From NCBI RefSeq assembly GCF_011405515.1, contig NZ_AP022671.1, positions 2,728,001 to 2,792,000 on the forward strand: 64,000 bases of DNA, in the 5' to 3' direction. This document shows, one piece after another, positions 15,287-24,711 of this stretch. This stretch comes from Nitrospira sp. KM1. GTDB taxonomy: Bacteria; Nitrospirota; Nitrospiria; Nitrospirales; Nitrospiraceae. The notes under the pieces were generated by a model. It searched no databases, was not told where the DNA came from, and worked only from the letters and a program-made list of their open reading frames with translations. Made by a program: the position numbers and the translations under genes. Position 1 is the stretch's first letter; every line of letters starts with the position of its first letter.

Positions 15287-15424
15287 ATGTCGTTTACCTT
15301 TCAACAGCCATCAAATCTCAAGAAGAAGCGTGAGCATGGATTCCGTAAACGTATGAGCACCAAGAACGGCCGAAAGGTGCTGGCTCGCCGCCGGGCCAAA
15401 GGGCGCGCTCGTTTGACGGTCTAG
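15287..15424 (+). CDS. rpmH: 50S ribosomal protein L34
   Basis: 45 residues, very basic: [18 protein letters not shown], then [17 protein letters not shown] and KGRARLTV, the complete L34 pattern. AAGGAG at 15273-15278 selects the ATG at 15287 (8-base spacing) over the ATG at 15281, which is too close. L34 is a small protein of the large ribosomal subunit. It heads the conserved rpmH-rnpA-yidD-yidC order and has a consensus promoter. Confidence 0.97.
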   Translation: MSFTFQQPSNLKKKREHGFRKRMSTKNGRKVLARRRAKGRARLTV

Positions 15425-15556
15425 GTCCATTCACGGAACCGCAGACATTCGCGAGGATTCTTGCCCTCCTTGCATCTCCCTGATCGGAAGTCTTTTTTCC
15501 AGCATGATGCGGTGTAGTTGTGGTCGACCTCGGCCCGTAGGCATGAGTTAATCGCC

Positions 15557-15928
15557 ATGGCGTTGCGAGGGACCGGGGCAGACAAGAATTTATTTCTTCG
15601 AACCAGCCGCGAGATCGAATACGTCAAGCAACATGGACGGCGGGTGTCGAACACGGTTTTCAACATGCTCATCTGCAAAATCGGTGATGGGAATACGCGT
15701 GTGGCGATCATTGTCGGCAGAAAGTTCGGCACGGCCGTACGTCGGAACAGAGCCAAACGTCTCTTCCGCGAACTCGTTCGACACATACACACGGAGCTTG
15801 TTTCCGGCCATTTGCTGGTGGTCTTTCCGAAGAGGGATGCATTGACGCTTCCCTTCAAGGCGCTCGCCCAAACATGGCGCTTCACTCTAAGGCGGCATGG
15901 CATCATCATTCACGGAGAATGCTGCTAA
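15557..15928 (+). CDS. rnpA: Ribonuclease P protein component
   Basis: 123 residues from the ATG at 15557; the frame is open to a TTG at 15518 but the ATG gives the normal family length. Blocks: LFLRTSREIEYVKQHGRRV (substrate 5'-leader cleft) and the RNR signature FGTAVRRNRAKRLFRE. It binds the RnpB RNA to mature tRNA 5' ends. It sits between rpmH and yidD, and its stop directly abuts the yidD start, consistent with co-translation. Confidence 0.95.
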   Translation: MALRGTGADKNLFLRTSREIEYVKQHGRRVSNTVFNMLICKIGDGNTRVAIIVGRKFGTAVRRNRAKRLFRELVRHIHTELVSGHLLVVFPKRDALTLPFKALAQTWRFTLRRHGIIIHGECC

Positions 15929-16147
15929 ATGCGTGCGCTACTGCTCTACGGCTTGGCCGGCTATCGATACCTGATTTCACCGTTTCTTGGCCGAGCGTGC
16001 CGGTTTGAACCTACGTGTTCCGAATATGCGAGCGAGGCTATCGAGCGATTCGGGGTGGGGCGTGGAATCTGGTATGCCTGCCGTCGCCTGCTGAAATGCC
16101 ATCCGTTCCATCCCGGAGGATGCGATCCGGTGAAAGAGGCCAGATGA
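15929..16147 (+). CDS. yidD: Membrane protein insertion efficiency factor YidD
   Basis: 72 residues. Starts immediately after the rnpA stop. Family landmarks: [26 protein letters not shown] and [14 protein letters not shown]. Cys residues and the amphipathic N-terminal helix are as in other YidD proteins. It assists YidC/Sec membrane insertion from the inner face of the cytoplasmic membrane. The order rnpA-yidD-yidC is highly conserved. Confidence 0.96.
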   Translation: MRALLLYGLAGYRYLISPFLGRACRFEPTCSEYASEAIERFGVGRGIWYACRRLLKCHPFHPGGCDPVKEAR

Positions 16148-16172
16148 AGAATTTCTGTGTGCGCGGATCACG

Positions 16173-17852
16173 ATGATGGAAAAACGAGTCGTTATTTTTT
16201 TGGTTCTTTCGTTGGCTGTGATCCTGGGGTATGACTTTCTCCTTAAACAGTTCGGACTGCTGCCGCAATCGCCGACCGTTCAAGAGGAACCCGTCAAGAG
16301 CGAACTTGGATCCACAGCTGAGGAGGCCCATCCTGCAAATGCGGAACGAAAGGTAGAGCCTCGGCCCGACCTCTCTGTGAAGCGAGATGCGCCATCTTCG
16401 AACGACGTCACTGAGCGCACGGCCCCGCTGTCAGAGCAGGTCGTCACGGTTGAAACCGATCTTGTCAGGGTCGGAGTCTCGTCGCGGGGAGGAGTCATAT
16501 CAAGCTGGGAGCTCAAACAGTATCGCAGCAGCTCTCAAGAACAAGAGCCCGTTCAATTAATCCATCAGGGTGGAAAATTCAGGGGACCGCTCTCCATCAT
16601 CACCGGGAATGGCACGGCCGAGAAAGCATTGCACGAAGGGATGTTTTCGGTCGATGCGGATTTCGCAAGCCTTGACGCTTCCCATCCTGTCGGGCATATG
16701 ACGTTGCGATTCCAGGATGCCAGAACGGGTTTGGCCGCTGAAAAAGTGCTCACGTTCCATCAGGGAAGTTATGTGGTGGATGTTGCAATTACGCTTACGG
16801 GTGTCACCGATCCCTACGAGGTCGTGCTCGGAACGAATTTCGGTATCGTGGAATGGGGTGACGGGTTCATCGGCCTGATCGGTTCGGCATCGCTGGTAGA
16901 TGGAAAGGTGGAAAAAGAAACGCCGGACTCCGAACTCGAGCGAAAGGGAGCGGTGCAATGGGTGGCGCTCCAGGACAAATATTTCATGTCAGTCCTGATG
17001 CCTGCCGGGGGAATGGCCGTCCACGTCAAGAAAGAAGCCGATAAACTGGTGTCCGCAGGTGTGCGGATGCCTGCGTCTGGAGGGCGGATATCAAGCCGGC
17101 TCCAACTGTATGCCGGCCCCAAGGAATACGATACCCTACGTGCCCTCAATGTCGGACTGGAAGACACCATCGATTTCGGGTGGTTCGTCTTCGGCAGCTG
17201 GAGCGTCGTGAAAGCGGTCGCCAAACCGATCTTTTACGTCCTGAGATTTATTAATGAGTACACGTACAACTATGGTGTGACCATCATTGTTTTGACCATG
17301 TTCATCAAACTGCTTTTTGTTCCCCTGCAGTACAAGAGCTATAAATCCATGAAACAGATGCAGGGCATTCAACCTAAGGTGTTGGCGCTGCAAGAGAAAT
17401 TCAAGGACGATCGTGATCGGTTGAACAAGGAGCTGATCAAACTTTACCGTGATTACAAAGTGAATCCCGTCGGCGGTTGTTTGCCGATGGTGCTCCAGAT
17501 GCCTGTTTTCGTAGCCCTATTCAATATTCTGTATATGACGATCGATCTCAGGCAGGCCCCCTTCATGGGCTGGATTACAGATCTGTCAGTGCAGGATCCC
17601 TACTACGTTTTGCCGATTATCATGGGTGCGACCATGATCATCCAGCAGAAAATCACTCCGACTACTATGGATCCCACCCAGGCCAAGATCATGTTGATGC
17701 TGCCGGCCTTCATGACATTCTTGTTTATCAACTTTCCGGCAGGGCTGGTCCTATATTGGCTGACGAACAACGTGCTGACCATCACCCAGCAGGTCGTTAC
17801 CGATCGCGTGCTCTTTGCCAACAAACCATTGGTGGTTGAACCAGCGAAGTAA
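16173..17852 (+). CDS. yidC: Membrane protein insertase YidC
   Basis: 559 residues (second Met at 16176 equally possible). One N-terminal membrane helix (~5-22), a low-complexity Glu/Pro linker, a periplasmic beta-domain (~75-330) and the five-helix insertase core (~345-545) with NPVGGCLPMVLQMPVFVALF. The long periplasmic domain is that of Gram-negative YidC. The charged residue in the first core helix is Lys (LTMFIKLLFVPL) where E. coli has Arg366, a conservative change. It inserts and folds inner-membrane proteins, including ATP synthase c subunits. Confidence 0.96.
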   Translation: MMEKRVVIFLVLSLAVILGYDFLLKQFGLLPQSPTVQEEPVKSELGSTAEEAHPANAERKVEPRPDLSVKRDAPSSNDVTERTAPLSEQVVTVETDLVRVGVSSRGGVISSWELKQYRSSSQEQEPVQLIHQGGKFRGPLSIITGNGTAEKALHEGMFSVDADFASLDASHPVGHMTLRFQDARTGLAAEKVLTFHQGSYVVDVAITLTGVTDPYEVVLGTNFGIVEWGDGFIGLIGSASLVDGKVEKETPDSELERKGAVQWVALQDKYFMSVLMPAGGMAVHVKKEADKLVSAGVRMPASGGRISSRLQLYAGPKEYDTLRALNVGLEDTIDFGWFVFGSWSVVKAVAKPIFYVLRFINEYTYNYGVTIIVLTMFIKLLFVPLQYKSYKSMKQMQGIQPKVLALQEKFKDDRDRLNKELIKLYRDYKVNPVGGCLPMVLQMPVFVALFNILYMTIDLRQAPFMGWITDLSVQDPYYVLPIIMGATMIIQQKITPTTMDPTQAKIMLMLPAFMTFLFINFPAGLVLYWLTNNVLTITQQVVTDRVLFANKPLVVEPAK

Positions 17853-17860
17853 TCTCTGAC

Positions 17861-19288
17861 ATGGCCATGCGCGGAGGATTGGAAGACACAATCTGCGCAG
17901 TTGCGACTCCTGCAGGCCAGGGTGGAGTCGGAATCATTCGTCTGAGTGGTCCTCGCTGCCTTGCCATTGCGGACAGTCTTGTCCGCTTGCGATGCCGACG
18001 ACCCCTCGAGTCGATCACGTCCCATTTCATGTACTTGGCCGATGTGCTGCTGCCGCGCTCCATGCGTCGTACTCACCCGCTTGAGGCGGAGACGGAAGCG
18101 GCCGATGTGCTTGATGAAGCGATGATTGTCTACATGCGGTCTCCTCGCTCGTTCACAGGCGAAGATGTCGTTGAAATTCAATCGCATGGAGGCGGGCTCG
18201 TATTGTCGCTTGTCTGCAAGGGATGCGTGGAGGCCGGGGCAAGGCTTGCCGAGCCCGGTGAATTTACGAAGCGCGCATTTCTCCACGGCCGGTTGGATCT
18301 GTCTCAAGCTGAAGCGGTCCTTGATACGATCCGTGCGAATTCGGCTGCCAGTCTGTCTGTGGCACAACGTCAGCTAAGAGGAGAATTGGCGGAGCAGGTG
18401 GCTGTGACCCGAGCCATCCTCGTCAACATTCTGGCACATGTTGAAGCGGGAATCGATTTTGTGGAAGAAGACATTGCATTTGTCGGACGAGAGGAACTGA
18501 GCGCCTCAGTTCAACAGGCCTCAGCCACCGTTCGCCGCCTGCTGGACACGGCGCAGCAGGGGCGCATGATGCGAGAGGGGGCTCGCGTAGTCATCGTGGG
18601 TCGCCCAAACGTGGGTAAATCCAGCCTGCTGAATGCCCTTCTCAAAGAAAATCGCGCGATCGTCACCGCGATTCCCGGGACGACGAGAGATGTGATCGAG
18701 GAAGCCGTCGACATTCAGGGGTTATGCGTGCATCTCGTAGACACGGCGGGTATTCATGAATCGGTCGATCCAGTTGAGCAGGAGGGCATTCGCCGGACAA
18801 GTCTTGCGCGGGAGCAGGCGGACCTCGAACTTCTTGTGATTGATGGGAGCACGGGTCCGACCGCTGAAGACCTGAGTCTCCTAGATGAGGTCCAGAGTAG
18901 GAAGCACATTGTTGTTCTGAGCAAGTCCGATCTGCCCGCACAGGCTGATTTTGCCAACCGTGCGAGGGGCTGGAACACTTGTCACGTTTCCGCTGTGACA
19001 GGAGAAGGTATCGATCGGCTCAGGGGCATGGTGCACAATCAGTTGGTTTCAGGTGGTGGAGACGCAACGGAAGGGGTTATGGTGACGAACATTCGCCATC
19101 AAACGGCTCTGCTTCGAGCCGCCGGTGCGCTGGATCATGCAGGAAACTCGGTTTTGATGGGGTTGCCGGCAGAGTTGATCGCGCTTGACGTGCAGACAGC
19201 GGCCGATGCGTTGGGAGAGATCACGGGCGAGATAACCAGTGATGAGATCCTGGAAAAGATATTTGCCGAGTTTTGCATCGGCAAATAG
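17861..19288 (+). CDS. mnmE: tRNA uridine-5-carboxymethylaminomethyl modification GTPase MnmE
   Basis: 475 residues. The N-terminal folate-binding domain begins [20 protein letters not shown]. The G domain has [12 protein letters not shown] (~247-258), IPGTTRD, DTAG and SKSD. The C-terminus is FCIGK, the conserved CxGK end with the catalytic-site Cys. Together with MnmG it makes the xm5U34 modification on tRNA wobble uridines. The next gene, mnmG, starts 17 bases after the stop. An insertion around residue 55-80 ([18 protein letters not shown]) makes it a little longer than E. coli MnmE. Confidence 0.96.
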   Translation: MAMRGGLEDTICAVATPAGQGGVGIIRLSGPRCLAIADSLVRLRCRRPLESITSHFMYLADVLLPRSMRRTHPLEAETEAADVLDEAMIVYMRSPRSFTGEDVVEIQSHGGGLVLSLVCKGCVEAGARLAEPGEFTKRAFLHGRLDLSQAEAVLDTIRANSAASLSVAQRQLRGELAEQVAVTRAILVNILAHVEAGIDFVEEDIAFVGREELSASVQQASATVRRLLDTAQQGRMMREGARVVIVGRPNVGKSSLLNALLKENRAIVTAIPGTTRDVIEEAVDIQGLCVHLVDTAGIHESVDPVEQEGIRRTSLAREQADLELLVIDGSTGPTAEDLSLLDEVQSRKHIVVLSKSDLPAQADFANRARGWNTCHVSAVTGEGIDRLRGMVHNQLVSGGGDATEGVMVTNIRHQTALLRAAGALDHAGNSVLMGLPAELIALDVQTAADALGEITGEITSDEILEKIFAEFCIGK

Positions 19289-19305
19289 GGAGTGAAGGAA
19301 TACAC

Positions 19306-21186
19306 ATGAGTCTGTCCGTTGACGTGCTCGTAGTGGGCGGGGGACATGCGGGATGCGAAGCCGCTTTGGCAGCCGCACGGATGGGAGCAACAACTCTGCT
19401 TTTGACGATGGAGCGCGACCGAATTGCCCAGATGTCGTGTAACCCTGCCATCGGGGGCATTGCCAAAGGGCATCTGGTAAAGGAGATTGATGCTCTAGGC
19501 GGCGAAATGGCAAGAAATACCGATCGAGCCGGCATTCAATTCCGGCTGATCAATACGAGCAAGGGGCCGGCCGTTAGAGCCTTGCGGGCCCAGTGTGACA
19601 AGCGGCTCTATTGCGAAGCAATGCAGAAGACGCTTTCTGAACAGTATGGGCTGTCTATCGGCGAGGGAACCGTCGATCGGGTGCTTTCCAGCGATGGAAG
19701 GGTCACTGGAGTCGTCACGAATCGCGGCGACCGGATCAACGCGCGGGCCGTGATCCTCACATCGGGTACATTCCTTAGGGGACTTATCCATATTGGACTC
19801 AATCATTTTCCCGCCGGACGTGCCGGTGAATCCTCAGCCGAACACCTTTCGGACTGCATGCGGGATTTTGGTTTCGAGATCGGCCGGCTAAAAACCGGTA
19901 CCCCTCCGCGGTTAGATCGTGACACAATCGATTTCTCTGTTATGCTTCGACAGCCTGGAGATGATCCACCTCTACCCTTTTCTTATCGAACAGATAGGGT
20001 CAGGATGCCTCAACGTGATTGTTTTTTGACCCATACGAACGAGGCTACGCACGACATCATCAGAAGCAATCTCGACCGCTCGCCACTATATAGCGGAATC
20101 ATTGATGCCGTCGGCCCGAGGTACTGCCCGTCTATTGAGGATAAAGTTGTTCGATTTGCCGACAAGCAACGGCATCAAGTATTCATAGAACCAGAAGGTT
20201 TGGATACTCGAGAATTTTATCCTAACGGTATTTCGACGAGCCTTCCCGTGGACGTTCAAGCTGGCATCCTACGGACAATTCCAGGGTTGGAAACGGCGGC
20301 GATACTCAAGCCAGGATATGCAATCGAATACGATTATTTCCCGCCTCGACAGCTGCACCCGACCCTTGAGACTAAGCTAGTCAAAGGGCTGTATCATGCC
20401 GGTCAAATAAACGGAACGTCCGGCTACGAGGAAGCGGCTGCGCAGGGTTTGATGGCAGGCATCAATGCGGCATTGCAGATTCAAGAAAGATCTTCTCTGG
20501 TCCTCGATCGATCGCAAGCGTACATTGCGGTGCTAATAGACGATCTCATCACAAAGGATGCAAGAGAACCATACCGAATGTTCACGTCCAGAGCAGAATA
20601 TCGGCTATTACTGCGTCATGGGAACGCTGACCTGCGATTGACTCAGATTGGTCGTGATATGGGTCTGATCGATGACGACCTGTATACACGATTTCATCGC
20701 AAACAAGAACAGATCGCTTCTGAGGTTGAAAGGCTTGGGCAAGTAAGACCGAGCATCAATGAAGAAGTGAAGCGCCGTTTGATAGCTTCACAAATTAAAG
20801 ATGCGACAGGACCCTGTACTGTAGCCCAATTGTTGCGCAGGCAGAACGTGAGTTATGAAATACTTCTCGATAGTTTGGATCTTGAACGTATATACGATAA
20901 GGAAAATATTGAGGAAATTGAAATTCAGATTAAATACGAAGGTTATATCAAACGCCAGCTCCAACAAGTGGGTCGTTTTAAGAAGTTTGAAGAAAAGCCA
21001 ATCCCAGCAGGGTTTTCATATGACAAGATATCTGGTTTCTCACGTGAGGTCAGGGACAAGCTTAATAAAGTTAGGCCTGCGTCTGTTGGTCAAGCATCAA
21101 GAATATCAGGGGTGACGCCAGCCGCCATTTCACTTCTTCTCGTCAGCCTCGAAAAAAGTAATCTCCATCCGACAGTGCCCATCTAA
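19306..21186 (+). CDS. mnmG: tRNA uridine-5-carboxymethylaminomethyl modification enzyme MnmG
   Basis: 626 residues from the ATG at 19306, with GAAGGA upstream; this is the family length. FAD-binding [17 protein letters not shown] at the N-terminus, then [32 protein letters not shown] and [16 protein letters not shown]. It is the FAD/folate partner of MnmE. Base composition shifts towards A/T through the last third of this gene and remains so through rsmG and parA. Confidence 0.96.
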   Translation: MSLSVDVLVVGGGHAGCEAALAAARMGATTLLLTMERDRIAQMSCNPAIGGIAKGHLVKEIDALGGEMARNTDRAGIQFRLINTSKGPAVRALRAQCDKRLYCEAMQKTLSEQYGLSIGEGTVDRVLSSDGRVTGVVTNRGDRINARAVILTSGTFLRGLIHIGLNHFPAGRAGESSAEHLSDCMRDFGFEIGRLKTGTPPRLDRDTIDFSVMLRQPGDDPPLPFSYRTDRVRMPQRDCFLTHTNEATHDIIRSNLDRSPLYSGIIDAVGPRYCPSIEDKVVRFADKQRHQVFIEPEGLDTREFYPNGISTSLPVDVQAGILRTIPGLETAAILKPGYAIEYDYFPPRQLHPTLETKLVKGLYHAGQINGTSGYEEAAAQGLMAGINAALQIQERSSLVLDRSQAYIAVLIDDLITKDAREPYRMFTSRAEYRLLLRHGNADLRLTQIGRDMGLIDDDLYTRFHRKQEQIASEVERLGQVRPSINEEVKRRLIASQIKDATGPCTVAQLLRRQNVSYEILLDSLDLERIYDKENIEEIEIQIKYEGYIKRQLQQVGRFKKFEEKPIPAGFSYDKISGFSREVRDKLNKVRPASVGQASRISGVTPAAISLLLVSLEKSNLHPTVPI

Positions 21187-21231
21187 CCGCAGCGTTTCTA
21201 CCGCCTTGACCTCTTCTTCCGATTCGCGTAA

Positions 21232-21918
21232 TTGTTCCACGTGGAACAGTCAGAGATACGAGAATGCGTAAAAAGGTCCGCACAGGCAGTTGGAGTCGTG
21301 CTCACTGATGAACACGCATACTGTTTTTACAAATATCTCGAGCATCTGACTTTATGGAATAAGGCAATCAACCTGACGGCCATAGAGGACTCCAAGGAAA
21401 TAATAGTTAAACACTTTACGGACTCACTTACTGCCCTTGTATCAGTATCAATTCAGCATGGCGCAGTACTTATAGACATAGGCACTGGGGCTGGATTTCC
21501 ATCCATTCCGTTAAAAATAGTGAGACCTGATCTGACCTGTGAGTTGATTGAGCCCAATCGTAAGAAAGTCTCATTTCTTACCTCGATCATAGGATCGCTT
21601 AAGCTCTCAAATGTTTCTGTTTTTGTCGGAAATATTGAAGATTACATAGCCAATCCTGATCATAAACTCGGAGACATCGTTGTATTTCGAGCTTTGAAAT
21701 TCGAGCCAATTGTGAAACACGTATCTTCGATACTCCATAAGTCTGGTCTGGTCATTTTATATAGAACGGAAAGGTTGAAACGAGCCTCAACTGGATCTTT
21801 ATCCGTTGAAGCAGAAACAAGTTTTTCTTTGCCATTCGGATATGGGGAAAGAGTCATATCAGTCTTGCGACATCAAGACAGTGTTCCACGTGGAACGTCG
21901 ATTATGGAGAAAGACTGA
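21232..21918 (+). CDS. rsmG: 16S rRNA (guanine-N7)-methyltransferase RsmG
   Basis: 228 residues from a TTG at 21232; a GTG at 21241 is an alternative, and neither has a good ribosome-binding site. The start codons lie within a parS palindrome, so the N-terminus reads FHVEQ. SAM-binding region: LIDIGTGAGFPSIPLKIV, with the preceding HFTDSLTAL and downstream ELIEPNRKKVSFL typical of RsmG/GidB. It methylates G527 (E. coli numbering) of 16S rRNA. Classic order mnmG-rsmG-parA-parB. Noticeably A/T-richer than most of the window. Confidence 0.94.
   Translation: MFHVEQSEIRECVKRSAQAVGVVLTDEHAYCFYKYLEHLTLWNKAINLTAIEDSKEIIVKHFTDSLTALVSVSIQHGAVLIDIGTGAGFPSIPLKIVRPDLTCELIEPNRKKVSFLTSIIGSLKLSNVSVFVGNIEDYIANPDHKLGDIVVFRALKFEPIVKHVSSILHKSGLVILYRTERLKRASTGSLSVEAETSFSLPFGYGERVISVLRHQDSVPRGTSIMEKD
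21233..21248. promoter_or_regulatory. parS centromere site 1
   Basis: TGTTCCACGTGGAACA, a perfect 16-base palindrome matching the bacterial parS consensus TGTTNCACGTGAAACA apart from the symmetrical C/G. It overlaps the first codons of rsmG and lies 1.4 kb from parB, the normal place for parS. Confidence 0.93.
21882..21897. promoter_or_regulatory. parS centromere site 2
   Basis: TGTTCCACGTGGAACG, 15 of 16 bases identical to site 1, in the last codons of rsmG and 24 bases before parA. It could load ParB and also place ParB at the parA start region. Confidence 0.88.
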
Positions 21919-21920
21919 CA

Positions 21921-22697
21921 ATGGCGCGAATCGTAGCAGTTGCCAATCAAAAGGGCGGCGTTGGCAAGACCACAACTTCTGTAAATTTGGCAGCGGCGCT
22001 TGCTGTACATGGTAATAAAGTTCTCTTGGTTGATATGGATCCTCAGGGGAACGCCACCAGCGGCCTTGGAGTTGACCCTAGATCGTTAGATATGACAGTG
22101 TATAACTGTTTGATAAAGTATATAAAATTTGAAGATGCCGTAAGGCAGACTGAAATTTCCGGGCTATCCTTATTGCCATCAAACCATGATTTGGCAGGTG
22201 CCGAAATTGAGTTGGTTAACGTGGAAGAGCGAGAAAAACTCCTTCGAAACTTCCTTCGAAACGTCGATTCATTGTTCGATGCAGTGTTCATCGATTGCCC
22301 TCCAGCACTCGGTATTCTGACAGTGAATGCCCTAGTGGCAGCCAGATCAGTGCTGATCCCAGTTCAATGTGAGTATTATGCGATGGAAGGGTTGAGCCGT
22401 CTTATTGGAAGTATTGAGCGCATACAACAGGCGTTGAATCCGGGCCTGACAATCGAAGGAATCGTCTTGACAATGTACGACGCTCGGAATACTTTGGCAC
22501 GCCAAGTTGCCGATCAGGTTCGTGAACATTTTGGAGACCGTGTTTATCAGGCCACAATTCCAAGGAATGTCACATTGGCTGAAGCCCCGAGCTATGGGCG
22601 CCCGGTTCTCCTCTACAATGCTTCGTCGGCCGGGGCGCAATCCTATCTCTCCCTAGCCAAGGAGTTTTCGAGTCATGGAGAAAAAGGCCCTGGGTAG
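21921..22697 (+). CDS. parA: Chromosome partitioning ATPase ParA (Soj)
   Basis: 258 residues. Deviant Walker A KGGVGKTTTSVNLAAAL at ~11-27, LLVDMDPQGNATSGLG (Walker A'/switch I) and FIDCPPALGILTVNAL (Walker B). The short N-terminus without a helix-turn-helix identifies the chromosomal Soj type. It forms an ATP-dependent nucleoid gradient that moves ParB-parS. It starts 2 bases after the rsmG stop region and overlaps parB by 23 bases. Confidence 0.96.
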   Translation: MARIVAVANQKGGVGKTTTSVNLAAALAVHGNKVLLVDMDPQGNATSGLGVDPRSLDMTVYNCLIKYIKFEDAVRQTEISGLSLLPSNHDLAGAEIELVNVEEREKLLRNFLRNVDSLFDAVFIDCPPALGILTVNALVAARSVLIPVQCEYYAMEGLSRLIGSIERIQQALNPGLTIEGIVLTMYDARNTLARQVADQVREHFGDRVYQATIPRNVTLAEAPSYGRPVLLYNASSAGAQSYLSLAKEFSSHGEKGPG

Positions 22698-23523
22698 AGG
22701 ACTCGATGCGCTATTGCCCTCGTCAAGGACAGCGTCAGTAGCCGAGGCTTCCGAGCTTCAGCACATCCGCCTCGATGCCATCGTCCCCAATCGCTTTCAG
22801 CCTCGGCACACCTTCTCACCGGAAGATCTTGCTGAACTCACATCTTCATTGAAGCAGAGTGGGTTGTTGCAGCCCATTCTGGTACGACGTAAAGGAGACG
22901 GTATTTATGAGTTGATTTCCGGGGAGCGTCGATGGCGGGCGGCCAAAGATGCAGGACTGGAAACAATTCAAGCTGTCGTTCGAAATTGCGCGGATGAAGA
23001 GTCTGTCATTCTCGCCCTGGTTGAGAATCTCCAACGCGAGGACCTCAACCCGATGGAAATGGCCAAGGCGTATCACCGCATGATGACGGAGTTTGGATTG
23101 ACTCAGGATGTGATCGCCAAGCGGGTCGGGTGCGATCGATCTTCGATAGCGAACCTCGTTCGATTGTTACAGCTACCCGTCGACGTCCAGCAGTTGATAG
23201 AAACAAATCAACTTTCATCCGGACACGCGAAGGTCATCCTTGGCCTTTCAAGCGCCGATGAGCAGCTCAGGGTAGCTCAGTTGGTCGTCTCCAAAAACCT
23301 ATCCGTGAGGGAAACGGAAAAAATCATCGAGCAGGCCGTGCCGGATCGAAAACGGCGCGGTCGGGAGATCAGACGATCTCCACTGTCCGACGTAGAGGGA
23401 CGGCTTCAAAAACGGTTTGGCACCAAAGTGACCATTCAGAATGGACGCCGAGGAGGCAGGATCGTAATCCATTATTTTTCGCCCGACGAACTGGACGGAA
23501 TTCTGGAAAACATTCTGCAGTAG
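22675..23523 (+). CDS. parB: Chromosome partitioning protein ParB (Spo0J), CTPase
   Basis: 282 residues. N-terminal ALGRGLDALLP, the ParA-interacting signature; GERRWRAAK (~84) and ENLQREDLNPMEMAKAY (~116), which form the CTP-binding pocket; a helix-turn-helix centred near AKRVGCDRSSIANLVRLL; and a C-terminal dimerisation segment. It loads at parS and slides as a CTP-dependent clamp. The ATG lies inside the end of parA (23-base overlap), implying coupled, stoichiometric expression. Confidence 0.96.
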   Translation: MEKKALGRGLDALLPSSRTASVAEASELQHIRLDAIVPNRFQPRHTFSPEDLAELTSSLKQSGLLQPILVRRKGDGIYELISGERRWRAAKDAGLETIQAVVRNCADEESVILALVENLQREDLNPMEMAKAYHRMMTEFGLTQDVIAKRVGCDRSSIANLVRLLQLPVDVQQLIETNQLSSGHAKVILGLSSADEQLRVAQLVVSKNLSVRETEKIIEQAVPDRKRRGREIRRSPLSDVEGRLQKRFGTKVTIQNGRRGGRIVIHYFSPDELDGILENILQ

Positions 23524-23675
23524 GCCGCGTCCTCTACAAATTATGATGAGGAGGAGAAAAGCATATTTGTTGATAATTCATCGGACTGATGGCACTGTTT
23601 CTAGCAGATCTCCTCGCCGTCATGTCGCAGATGTCCTCGGAATAACCATTTGACCAATCATGAGGGAGGAGTGCG

Positions 23676-24170
23676 ATGTGGGGACAAGATAAGCAAGACA
23701 ATAAGCGCGGATCTGATTCCGAACAGAACTTGGATGAAATGGTGAACAGTTCTTCTCCGGTGCGTGAAGGTGACGAGGATATCAGCGCCTTTGTCGGAAA
23801 GGGAGTCGATTTCAAAGGCACCATCACCTATAACGGCACGGTGAGAATCGATGGCTCGCTTGATGGCGAGATCCATACTGAGGGAACCCTCCTGATCGGA
23901 GAGGAAGCCGTCATCAAAGCCAAGATCACCGCCGGCACCATTGTCTGCAAGGGGAAGGTTACAGGAGACGTAGTCGCGAAAGATCGGGTGAAGCTTCGTG
24001 CACCAGCCGTCATGAATGGAAGCGTGAAGACGCCCATGCTTTCAATGGAGGACGGCGTATTGTTCAACGGCGGTCTTGAGATGAGTCAGGTTCGGGAGAC
24101 AACGCAGGGAACGACGTTGCATTCAGTTGGGGGCGGCGGCGCCGGTCCCGGTACCAAGCGGGCGGGCTGA
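23676..24170 (+). CDS. Bactofilin family protein (first of two)
   Basis: 164 residues, start with GGGAGGAG upstream. A disordered, charged N-terminus (~1-45), then the bactofilin beta-helix (~48-140): VDFKGTITYNGTVRIDGSLDGEI, GTLLIGEEAVIKAKITAG and KGKVTGDVVA repeats of short beta-strands. The C-terminal tail is Gly/Thr-rich. Bactofilins polymerise without nucleotide into filaments that scaffold cell-shape enzymes or chromosome segregation proteins. Position directly after parAB suggests a segregation or polar-organising role, as reported for Myxococcus bactofilins and ParABC; that is inference here. Confidence 0.93.
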   Translation: MWGQDKQDNKRGSDSEQNLDEMVNSSSPVREGDEDISAFVGKGVDFKGTITYNGTVRIDGSLDGEIHTEGTLLIGEEAVIKAKITAGTIVCKGKVTGDVVAKDRVKLRAPAVMNGSVKTPMLSMEDGVLFNGGLEMSQVRETTQGTTLHSVGGGGAGPGTKRAG

Positions 24171-24247
24171 TGGTCCGGAGCATTTTCCTAGTTGTTAATA
24201 CGTAGGTCCATGTCCGGTCTCGATCTCGCCGACAAGGAGGCATTCGT

Positions 24248-24643
24248 ATGTGGGCGCTAAAAGAACGAAATGCGCAGATCGAGACCGACAACGAAAATAT
24301 CACGCTATTTGCGAAAGATGTGCTGTTTAAGGGTGTCATGAGTTTTGACGGGACGGTGCGGGTTGATGGGCATGTGGAAGGGGAAATCCATACCAAAGGC
24401 ACGCTGATCGTGGGGGAGAGTGCGGTCATCAAGGGGTCGGTGACTGCTGCCGTCCTCATGAACAGCGGCAGGATCAATGGCACCATCACGGCGACGGAAA
24501 AAATCCAGATTCTCAAACCGGGAATCCTTGTCGGAGACATCAGCACACCTCTTATTGCCATCGAAGAGGGTTCCCATTTCCATGGCATGTGCGACATGGG
24601 CATGCACCGGCTTGACGAGCACGTCATTCCTGTTGCCTCTTAA
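24248..24643 (+). CDS. Bactofilin family protein (second of two)
   Basis: 131 residues. Core beta-helix at ~18-112: VLFKGVMSFDGTVRVDGHVEGEI, GTLIVGESAVIKGSVTA, NSGRINGTITATEKI. It is a paralogue of the gene 77 bases upstream, sharing the EIHTxGTLxxGExAVIK block, but has a shorter N-terminus and a His/Met-rich tail (FHGMCDMGMHRLDEH). ACAAGGAGG precedes the start region. Two adjacent bactofilins often form mixed filaments. Confidence 0.92.
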   Translation: MWALKERNAQIETDNENITLFAKDVLFKGVMSFDGTVRVDGHVEGEIHTKGTLIVGESAVIKGSVTAAVLMNSGRINGTITATEKIQILKPGILVGDISTPLIAIEEGSHFHGMCDMGMHRLDEHVIPVAS

Positions 24644-24711
24644 GCGGGCCTCTTCTCCCTGCCCAGCTTCCTCTAGCCCTTTGTCACCTGTCTCAGTACA
24701 ATAGCGTCCCC

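Noticed and set aside
15421-15909. 162-codon minus-strand frame opposite rnpA
   Set aside because: Shadow of rnpA, whose RNR motif is certain.
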